NCBI GenBank assembly: GCA_013215865.1
Contig: JABSQL010000021.1
Span: 1 to 19,029, forward strand
Reading direction: 5' to 3'
From: Candidatus Margulisiibacteriota bacterium
GTDB lineage: Bacteria > Margulisbacteria > Marinamargulisbacteria > DT-59
DNA length: 19,029 nt
Within the stretch, counting starts at the first letter, position 1; every line of letters begins with the position of its first letter. Both the position numbers and the translations under genes were made by a program. Positions 1 to 4,784 of this stretch are shown piece by piece. Under the pieces are notes generated by a model, which saw only the letters and a program-made list of their open reading frames with translations, was not told the origin of the DNA and made no database searches.

Positions 1-472
1 ACATCGTAAAATAGCCTTCTCCTTCTCCTTCTCCTTCTCCTTCTCCTTCTCCTTCTCCTTCTCCAAAGAGCGTCACTTGTTGTATGGCTTGCTGGGCATG
101 CATACTGTCAGATAGAAAATCGGAAGGTAAGGTATTCATCATGACGTTTCCACCACCACCCATCATAGGGGCCCCACCGTGTTGGCCACCGAACATTTGG
201 GTGAATGCTGGTTGATGTATTTTGGGTTTTTTAGGTGGAGGGTGGTCATGATGTTGTTGAAGATATTTCTTATGACTCGCATCTGTAGGCACAAGCACAG
301 AATCGAATGGGTCCGGAAGGATAGTGGAAAGCATGGGTGCGATGGCCAGGGAAGAAGAATCCCATGGGGTATAACTATTTATACCTAGAGGTCCTTGCAT
401 TTGAAGCAAATTACAAAAAAGTGGGTTTGAATCTATTATCATCGCACTTGTTGCAGCAACAATTTTCTTCAT
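1..472 (-). CDS. Zinc-module family protein, copy 1 (partial; C-terminus beyond window; nonsense codon in leader)
   Basis: Open from 472 to the left edge, about 157 residues, function unknown. It begins MKKIVAAT, followed by a Pro/His-rich stretch and a GGQHGGAPMMGGGG segment matching copy 4 (residues about 167-180 there), then a (Gly-Glu)n tract. The zinc module expected at the C-terminus is outside the window. The ribosome site (GAGGTG, 525-530) actually serves an ATG at 520-518, as in copy 2. In that frame codon 9 is TAA (494-496), where copy 2 has CAA. The protein therefore either starts at 472 without a visible ribosome site, needs readthrough, or is a decaying gene. Its promoter is also degraded. 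The leader is copy 2-like and the body copy 4-like, so the gene is a mosaic. Confidence 0.65.
   Translation of the reverse strand, partial: MKKIVAATSAMIIDSNPLFCNLLQMQGPLGINSYTPWDSSSLAIAPMLSTILPDPFDSVLVPTDASHKKYLQQHHDHPPPKKPKIHQPAFTQMFGGQHGGAPMMGGGGNVMMNTLPSDFLSDSMHAQQAIQQVTLFGEGEGEGEGEGEGEGEGYFTM
15..64. repeat. Hexanucleotide microsatellite, 8 perfect CCTTCT units
   Basis: Eight uninterrupted copies of CCTTCT plus two further bases. On the minus strand the tract lies inside copy 1 of the zinc-module family and encodes alternating Gly-Glu (GGA GAA). It sits where the paralogue at 1854-2966 has the short Gly/Asn/Ser segment before GGFTVP. The unit is six bases, so gain or loss of units would keep the reading frame and change only the length of the Gly-Glu linker. 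Confidence 0.95.
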
Positions 473-606
473 AATAAATGATGTAGATTTCTGTTACGTA
501 TTTTGCCAGTTATTTTTCATAATGCACCTCAAGTTTAAATTATTTTTACCATTTATTAAAAACAGCATTGAACCAAATAAATTGCAGTAAAGTTTTGCAA
601 AAGAAT
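437..606. repeat. Direct repeat R1a (partner 1116-1285)
   Basis: This stretch, covering the promoter region, 5' leader and first codons of copy 1, is nearly identical to 1116-1285 at a constant offset of 679 bp. The few differences include TAA versus CAA in the leader (494-496 versus 1173-1175) and TGCAAT versus TATAAT in the -10 box. Confidence 0.9.
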
Positions 607-609
607 CAA
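581..609 (-). promoter_or_regulatory. Degraded promoter of copy 1
   Basis: On the minus strand: TTGATT (604-609), 17 nt, TGCAAT (581-586). The homologous promoter of copy 2 reads TTGATT, 17 nt, TATAAT. Two substitutions destroy the most important -10 bases, so this promoter is probably weak or dead. Confidence 0.55.
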
Positions 610-650
610 TTAAAAAACCAGTAATTCTGCTAAACTGCTTTGTTGTTTCC

Positions 651-1199
651 TTACGATTTATGTGTGTAAATCTGTGCATGACACAAATCATCCAATCGGT
701 CTCCCTTGTTGCCTAATCGTACAAAAGCATAGCAGCCTTTTCCGTGTTTACATTTTTCAGTTGGATGAATAAATCGTCTAAAATGATTAAGACCATCATG
801 AGTGTAAATATAGTTTTTCATATGAACTAACCAGTTACATTTATCTTTATATCGGCATTCTTCTCTATTCGCAGGGGGTACTAGGTTAGTGTTTTTCTTT
901 GGTAAAGCAGGTATCGTAAAACCGCCTGTTCCATCTGTAAGCATCGTCAGATGTTGCGCGGCTTGCTTGGCATGCACACCGACACCGTTTGGATAAGATA
1001 CGGCCTTCATCGTGACATGTCCAGCACCACCCGGCTTAGGTGCAGGGGGCTCCTTATAAGCAGCATAAGTAGGTGGTGAGTCGTGCTCATATCCATGGTT
1101 TGGGGATAAAGTTGTTATCGTCGCATTTGTTGTAGCAACAATTTTCTTCATAATAAATGATGTAGATTTCTGTTGCGTATTTTGCCAGTTATTTTTCAT
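651..1199 (-). CDS. Zinc-module family protein, copy 2 (intact)
   Basis: 182 residues, the only copy with intact promoter, leader and complete module. Start ATG 1199 follows GAGGTG (1204-1209) at 4-nt spacing; an upstream TTG in frame lacks such a site. Layout: leader 1-25 ending FIMKKIVATTN; Pro/Gly-rich 40-60; a segment around 64-100 (MKAVS...HAKQA...GGFTIP) shared with copy 4; zinc module 115-180. Candidate ligands are C115, C121, H139, H145, C150, C156, C173 or H174, and H180. The C-x5-C ... H-x5-HP spacing recalls eukaryotic PAR-binding (PBZ) fingers but with a longer middle, so this is resemblance, not assignment. No signal peptide or membrane segment is evident. Function unknown. Confidence 0.8.
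   Translation of the reverse strand: MKNNWQNTQQKSTSFIMKKIVATTNATITTLSPNHGYEHDSPPTYAAYKEPPAPKPGGAGHVTMKAVSYPNGVGVHAKQAAQHLTMLTDGTGGFTIPALPKKNTNLVPPANREECRYKDKCNWLVHMKNYIYTHDGLNHFRRFIHPTEKCKHGKGCYAFVRLGNKGDRLDDLCHAQIYTHKS
655..865. repeat. Direct repeat R2a (partner about 1393-1603)
   Basis: DNA encoding the zinc module of copy 2. It matches the module of copy 3 with only about eight differences over roughly 180 bp, while the sequences upstream of the module in the two copies are unrelated. This points to recent duplication or gene conversion limited to the module. Confidence 0.85.
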
Positions 1200-1285
1200 A
1201 ATGCACCTCAAGTTTAAATTATTTTTACCATTTATTAAAAACAGTATTGAACCAAATAAATTATAGTAAAGTTTTGCAAATAAAT
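1116..1285. repeat. Direct repeat R1b (partner 437-606)
   Basis: Promoter, leader and first codons of copy 2, nearly identical to the corresponding part of copy 1. Just to the right, DNA resembling 604-650 resumes at 1341 after about 57 extra AT-rich bases bounded by short AATCAATTAA repeats. Confidence 0.85.
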
Positions 1286-1288
1286 CAA
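1260..1288 (-). promoter_or_regulatory. Promoter of copy 2
   Basis: Minus strand: TTGATT (1283-1288), 17-nt spacer, perfect TATAAT (1260-1265). The predicted transcript starts near 1253, leaving a 5' leader of about 54 nt before the GAGGTG site and ATG 1199. Copies 4 and 5 have the same layout. Confidence 0.75.
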
Positions 1289-1392
1289 TTAATATAATTT
1301 ATATACACTATGAACATTAAAAAATTCAATAGTGCAATTGAATCAATTAAAAAACCAGTAATTATGCTGAATTGCTTTGTTGCTTTCCTTCC

Positions 1393-1603
1393 TCATAATG
1401 TGTGTATATTTATGCATGACACATATCATCCAATCGCTCTCCCTTGTTGCCTAATCGTACAAAAGCATAGCAGCCTTTTCCGTGTTTACATTCTTCAGTT
1501 GGATGATCAAATCGTCTAAAATGATTAAGACCATCATGAGTGTAAATATAGTTTTTCATATGAACTAACCAGTTACATTTATCTTTATATCGGCAGTCTT
1601 CTT
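1393..1603. repeat. Direct repeat R2b (partner about 655-865)
   Basis: Zinc-module DNA of copy 3, near-identical to that of copy 2. It includes one substitution series that turns the Gln codon of CHAQIYTH into TAA (1410-1412). Confidence 0.85.
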
Positions 1604-1730
1604 TATGTTGATTTGTTTTTTGATTTACCTCAGCAACTTTTTGTTGTGGAAAATCTTTACGTTTAGGAGTAAAAGCTAGAATTTATTTAGATATTAATTG
1701 TGTACATTGTTGTAGTGTTTGTTTTCTCAT
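1410..1730 (-). pseudogene. Zinc-module family, copy 3 (two in-frame TAA codons, no promoter)
   Basis: A GAGGTG site lies 4 nt before ATG 1730. The frame reads MRKQTLQQCTQLISK, then TAA (1683-1685), then continues openly through a zinc module almost identical to copy 2 (DCRYKDKC ... HFRRFDHP ... CKHGKGC ... DDMCHA). It stops at a second TAA (1410-1412), where copy 2 has Gln followed by IYTH, so the last histidine is lost. No ATG, GTG or TTG exists in frame between the first TAA and the first module cysteine. The place where siblings carry their promoter is occupied by an inverted repeat. The simplest reading is a decayed copy. The first TAA, however, matches copy 4 exactly. Confidence 0.7.
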
Positions 1731-1775
1731 ATCTCACCTCATGTTTTTAATTTCAATAAATTATGAACGCATGCT

Positions 1776-1841
1776 AACTACCCAAAGCTGATGGGACCTG
1801 ATTAATTTTCAAACCTGTTTTGGTCCCAGCCTTGGGTAGTT
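1776..1841. terminator. Long imperfect inverted repeat (hairpin) after copy 4
   Basis: Left arm 1776-1798 (AACTACCCAAAGCTGATGGGACC) and right arm 1822-1841 (GGTCCC AGCC TTGGGTAGTT) pair over about 19 bp with one mismatch and a 2-base bulge around a 23-nt loop. It begins 13 nt past the stop of copy 4, so it may terminate that transcript. Neither side shows a good U-tract, so factor-independent termination is uncertain. A small mobile remnant or an operator are alternatives; no flanking target duplication is visible. Confidence 0.5.
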
Positions 1842-1853
1842 TATCATTAGCGG

Positions 1854-2966
1854 CTACACAGCGTTAGGCTTATGTGTGTAAAGTATATTATGACACTTAT
1901 CATCCATACGCTTACCATTAAATTGCATACGGTTGTAAGCAGTACATCCAGTTGCGTGGCGACAAGGAATATGAGGGTGCCTAAAACGTTGGAAATGCGA
2001 TAATCCATCATGCGTATAGTGATAGGCTCTAAATTGGACATACCAGTTACATTTTTCTTTATATCTGCATTCCTCTAACTCAACCACATCTGCATAACGC
2101 AATTCAGCTGCTGCTTTATACTGTTCAATTAGTTCCTTATTCATTGCACCGTCTGTTTTTGGAAGGTTAGAATTAGACGACATTGGGGTAGCATGTTCAA
2201 ACTCTTGTCCATGTGGAATAAGTTGGGAATGAGATGGGGACTTTGGATACTCTGGAGGAGAAGGTTGAGGAGAAGGTTGTGGTGTAGAGTGATGTTTCGG
2301 ATACGGCACTGTAAAGCCACCACTATTTCCACCTGTAAGTATGGTTACTTGCTGAGTGGCTTGTTGAGCATGCAGACCATTTGGAAGAACCCCTTGTTTG
2401 AAGGAAACGGCTTTCATCATAACATTACCGCCACCACCCATCATAGGAGCTCCGCCGTGTTGGCCACCGAACATTTGGGTGAAAGCTTGTTGATGATGCT
2501 GCTTATATTTTTTAGGAGGGTGATGTTGCACCATCGCCATGGCTGCATCTTCATCGGGATGTGTAACGGCAGGGTGTGTATGTTCTTTTTGGTATTTCTT
2601 ATGGCCTGCACCTGTAGGTACAAGCACGCTATGTCCACCATATCCTACAGAATGCCCGAATGGATGTGGAGAGGCAGTTGTGAGTACCGGTGCAATTGCT
2701 AAAGAAGAAGAGTGTCCTGGCGGATGTCCGTGTATATTAAATGGTCCTTCCTGTTTCCCTTGACTCTTTTTTGGACCATCATGCGTGAAAAGTGAAGCAT
2801 GGCATTGATCATATATTGGATCTTTTTCAGGACTGTTTTTTAATGCCCTTATGTAGGTAGTGCATTCATCACCATATTTACACTCTACAGTAGAAGTTGG
2901 GTGAAGAAATTTCCCTAGATGAGTCATGACGGAATGAATATAATCCTGTGCTAAGAACTTTTTCAC
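1854..2966 (-). CDS. Zinc-module family protein, copy 4 (two modules; reading frame extends upstream through a TAA)
   Basis: 370 residues from GTG 2966, the longest copy. The homologous reading frame, however, starts at ATG 3092. Layout in the 370-residue form: N-terminal module remnant 1-62 (H16, H22-P, C29, C35, C55-H56, H62); His/Pro/Gly-rich region 80-190 with GGQHGGAPMMGGGG and the MKAVS...HAQQA...GGFTVP segment; PQPSPQPSPP 229-238; C-terminal module 300-365 (C300, C306, H324, H330, C335, C341, C358, H359, H365). The first cysteine pair of the N-terminal module (CRYDSSNDC) lies upstream of GTG 2966, and that GTG has no ribosome site. So the annotated start is unlikely to give the native protein. 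Function unknown; no signal peptide or membrane segment seen. Confidence 0.65.
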   Translation of the reverse strand: MKKFLAQDYIHSVMTHLGKFLHPTSTVECKYGDECTTYIRALKNSPEKDPIYDQCHASLFTHDGPKKSQGKQEGPFNIHGHPPGHSSSLAIAPVLTTASPHPFGHSVGYGGHSVLVPTGAGHKKYQKEHTHPAVTHPDEDAAMAMVQHHPPKKYKQHHQQAFTQMFGGQHGGAPMMGGGGNVMMKAVSFKQGVLPNGLHAQQATQQVTILTGGNSGGFTVPYPKHHSTPQPSPQPSPPEYPKSPSHSQLIPHGQEFEHATPMSSNSNLPKTDGAMNKELIEQYKAAAELRYADVVELEECRYKEKCNWYVQFRAYHYTHDGLSHFQRFRHPHIPCRHATGCTAYNRMQFNGKRMDDKCHNILYTHKPNAV

Positions 2967-3092
2967 AAAAGAACAATCATTACTACTATCGTATCTACAA
3001 TCGGTCTTTTTCTTGCTATGTCCTTTTTGAACGGTTATAGAGCTTTCTACGTTCGAAAAAATTTATTTTGAAATTAATTTAATATTTTTCAT
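2967..3092 (-). other. In-frame N-terminal leader of copy 4 with TAA at codon 10
   Basis: A strong site (GAGAGGT, 6 nt before the start) leads into ATG 3092: MKNIKLISK, TAA (3063-3065), then IFSNVESS... and CRYDSSNDC, continuous and in frame with the 370-residue frame. There is no ATG, GTG or TTG between the TAA and the first cysteine. The next start-like codon is GTG 2966, after both cysteines. Full length with readthrough would be 412 codons. The TAA sits at the position of Lys in copy 5 (FISKKIVATSN) and at the same place as in copy 3 (LISK-TAA-I). Confidence 0.75.
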
Positions 3093-3156
3093 TATTTACC
3101 TCTCTTTATTATTATTTCTGATTTATTTCTTTGAAAGATGCGTTGAAGTCTTTAAT

Positions 3157-3185
3157 AATATAGTTGATTACATCATAAAAATCGA
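3157..3185 (-). promoter_or_regulatory. Probable promoter of copy 4
   Basis: Minus strand: TCGATT (3180-3185), 17 nt, TATATT (3157-3162). One base differs from the TTGATT box of copies 2 and 5. The predicted 5' leader of about 58 nt to ATG 3092 matches its siblings. This supports 3092, not 2966, as the native start. Confidence 0.55.
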
Positions 3186-3223
3186 TTAAAAATTAAATAA
3201 AATAATTATTCCCATTTCTTGGG

Positions 3224-3796
3224 TTAATTACTACTACTCGCCTCTTCTTCCACAGGTACATAATGATCATGAGTATAAATCTGAACATGAATCTGATCAT
3301 CCAGTCGGTTCCCATTGGCTGCAAGCCTTCCAAAGGCATAGCATTTCGAATGCTTACAAGGTTCGATTGGATGTGAATTACTTTTCAAATGATTAAGAAT
3401 ATTTTCGGTATATATATAGTTTTTCGCTCTAATTAGAAAATTACATTTATCCCCAGGTATGCAAGTTTCCCCCTCTTGTTGGGTATAGTGGTTTCTACCG
3501 TTGATTACGTGCACTGTTGCGTACTTTGTTTTTTTAAGTCTAGGATGTCCCATTTCATTCCCCTCTGGTTTACGTTTTCTATCGCCATTTGTTTTGGCGG
3601 TTGAACTATCAACAAATGATTCAAGAATATCGACAACTTCTGCAGTCTTTGGAGATAGAAGATGAACAATATTATCTGGAATAGCTGCTGGGATGACAAC
3701 TGGAGGAGGTTGTAAATCACTATTACTAGTAGCCACAATTTTCTTCGAAATAAAACAACATCTTTTTGGAAATACATTCAATTTACTGTCTGTCAT
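3224..3796 (-). CDS. Zinc-module family protein, copy 5 (divergent module)
   Basis: 190 residues from ATG 3796, preceded by GAGG at 6-nt spacing. The leader ends FISKKIVATSN (15-25), here with Lys codons and no stop. A Pro-rich stretch (30-40) and a basic cluster 73-91 (RKRK ... RLKKTK) follow. The module spans 112-176 with C112, C118, H136, H142-P, C147, C152 and H176. Two departures from the family: the second Cys pair is C-x4-C instead of C-x5-C, and the CH pair is Ile-His (I169-H170). The second metal site is therefore altered unless H170 alone serves. The C-terminus is acidic/Ser-rich. Function unknown; no export signal seen. The basic cluster resembles a bipartite nuclear-localisation pattern, which by itself is weak evidence. 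Confidence 0.75.
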   Translation of the reverse strand: MTDSKLNVFPKRCCFISKKIVATSNSDLQPPPVVIPAAIPDNIVHLLSPKTAEVVDILESFVDSSTAKTNGDRKRKPEGNEMGHPRLKKTKYATVHVINGRNHYTQQEGETCIPGDKCNFLIRAKNYIYTENILNHLKSNSHPIEPCKHSKCYAFGRLAANGNRLDDQIHVQIYTHDHYVPVEEEASSSN

Positions 3797-3855
3797 AAAA
3801 AACCTCACTAGTTAAAAATTTGTTTAATAATCGTATAAATATATTAAACAGAATG

Positions 3856-3884
3856 AGTATAAAATAATAATGAAAAAAAATCAA
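3856..3884 (-). promoter_or_regulatory. Promoter of copy 5
   Basis: Minus strand: TTGATT (3879-3884), 17 nt, TATACT (3856-3861). The predicted transcript start is near 3849, giving a 5' leader of about 53 nt. The box spacing and leader length equal those of copy 2. Confidence 0.65.
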
Positions 3885-3907
3885 ACCCCAATATTTAGAT
3901 AAATATC

Positions 3908-3938
3908 TGTTCCGTGGACTATTGAAATAGTGGGAACA
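3908..3938. other. Short imperfect hairpin between copy 5 and the SHGxCPxC gene
   Basis: TGTTCC ... ACTATT pairs with AATAGT ... GGAACA, with an asymmetric bulge and a two-base loop. The 260-bp gap 3797-4057 otherwise holds only the copy 5 promoter and leader; I see no other gene. The hairpin lies downstream of the 4058-4417 gene and lacks a U-tract, so a terminator role is only possible. Confidence 0.35.
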
Positions 3939-4057
3939 TGTATCTTTTAAAATTAAGTATTATTGAGCAGTTGTCTTTTGCCAACGCGTCCATCCAAGAA
4001 TGACCATCTGATATATGCTCGGCTTGCAGGGGTATATTGTATTGGATATTTGGTGTT

Positions 4058-4417
4058 TTAAGCAGGATTCTTGGGGGAGGGGATGTTTTCTGGTGGGGAT
4101 AGAATAATCAGATTTTTCTTCTGTTCTGCAATATTCTTCGCAATTCTATCTAATTCTACTTTTAATGTGCCGTGCTTACCTTCTAGCGCTTCAATGCTCT
4201 TTAAGATTTTTAGATTATGACGATTGTTTTGGAATAACTTATAACAGGATGGGCAGTATCCATGACTGACACACTCAGAATCATCTTGATTATATATTTC
4301 CTGTATATGGGCCTCAATAATTCTCATGCACTCGCAACACTGACGAATATATAGGCCAAAGTGGTTCTTTTTGTCAGAACTTTCACTGGATGTGGTTTTC
4401 TGAACCGAATGGGACAT
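4058..4417 (-). CDS. Small SHGxCPxC-type zinc-domain protein with C-terminal coiled coil
   Basis: 119 residues from ATG 4417, with a perfect AAGGAGG (4422-4428) 4 nt upstream. Residues about 27-61 carry CCECMRII ... SHGYCPSCYK. This is the pattern (C-x2-C-[KR]-x-I ... SHGICP-x-C) known as a C-terminal tail on many bacterial sensor and PAS/response-regulator proteins, where it presumably binds zinc. Here it stands alone without any receiver, PAS or kinase domain. The following ~45 residues (about 67-107) are helical and charged with heptad-like leucines, suggesting a coiled coil for oligomerisation. The C-terminus is Pro-rich. It may be a split-off signalling adaptor. It is co-directional with, but about 260 bp upstream of, the zinc-module array and unrelated in motif. 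Confidence 0.75.
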   Translation of the reverse strand: MSHSVQKTTSSESSDKKNHFGLYIRQCCECMRIIEAHIQEIYNQDDSECVSHGYCPSCYKLFQNNRHNLKILKSIEALEGKHGTLKVELDRIAKNIAEQKKNLIILSPPENIPSPKNPA

Positions 4418-4632
4418 CTTGCCTCCTTTCTCATGATTTTCAATATTCTTAAGATTAACATGTTAGGGGTATTATTTTTACGAGTTACAGACCGTATTGT
4501 TGTGTCTTAAAGTTATGATGAAGAAAGGGTTGATAAACAGTACTTTAGAAGTAAATTTTCAAAATGGTTCAAATCCTGAAGGGAGCATACTCGTGTATGT
4601 GACCGAAAGAATTTGGAATATATTGGAAATAT

Positions 4633-4718
4633 TGGTGCGCGAGGAGGGAATCGAACCCCCACGCCTTGCGGCACTAGATCCTAAGTCTAGCGCGTCTACC
4701 TAGTTCCGCCACTCGCGC
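4633..4718 (-). tRNA. tRNA-Leu, anticodon UAG
   Basis: Minus strand: 7-bp acceptor stem GCGCGAG/CTCGCGC (4712-4718 with 4637-4643). The anticodon stem CTAGA/TCTAG encloses loop CTTAGGA, so the anticodon is TAG at 4681-4683. There is a long variable arm (TGCCGC AA GGCG), as in class II leucine tRNAs, and a T arm with GGTTCGATTCC. Discriminator A at 4636 and an encoded CCA (4633-4635). It reads CUA and other CUN codons. Confidence 0.97.
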
Positions 4719-4727
4719 AGGAAAATT

Positions 4728-4756
4728 AGTGTACCATTGTATGGGTTCTGCCTCAA
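4728..4756 (-). promoter_or_regulatory. tRNA-Leu promoter
   Basis: Minus strand: TTGAGG (4751-4756), 17-nt spacer, TGG-TACACT extended -10 (box 4728-4733). This puts the transcript start a few bases before the mature tRNA 5' end. The element lies in the gap shared with the divergent dinG promoter. Confidence 0.6.
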
Positions 4757-4771
4757 TTGTTTCATGTAAGG

Positions 4772-4777
4772 TATAAT
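4772..4777 (+). promoter_or_regulatory. dinG -10 element, possibly leaderless transcript
   Basis: A perfect TATAAT ends exactly 7 nt before ATG 4785, so transcription would start at or next to the start codon. There is no Shine-Dalgarno sequence before the ATG. No convincing -35 box is visible. Confidence 0.6.
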
Positions 4778-4784
4778 ACTTAGA

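Noticed and set aside
15..64. CRISPR-like repeat
   Set aside because: There are no spacers; it is a pure hexanucleotide tandem repeat inside a coding frame.
494..1412. TAA read as glutamine (two TAA codons in copies 1 and 3 sit at Gln positions of copy 2)
   Set aside because: gyrA, gyrB, hisZ, hisG and the 63-residue gene end in TAA at the expected lengths, so TAA is a normal stop here. CAA to TAA is a single common transition.
1776..1841. Insertion sequence or MITE
   Set aside because: No transposase, no second copy in the window and no target-site duplication at the ends; kept only as a hairpin.
2193..2702. 169-residue plus-strand reading frame opposite copy 4
   Set aside because: It is the antisense of a coding region with clear family homology, has no ribosome site and shows no recognisable domain.
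4681..4683. tRNA with anticodon TAG as a stop suppressor explaining the readthrough
   Set aside because: Anticodon UAG pairs with CUA, not with UAA or UAG stops; the tRNA is an ordinary leucine tRNA.
4497..4703. 68-residue plus-strand reading frame
   Set aside because: It runs into the tRNA-Leu gene on the other strand and has no ribosome site.
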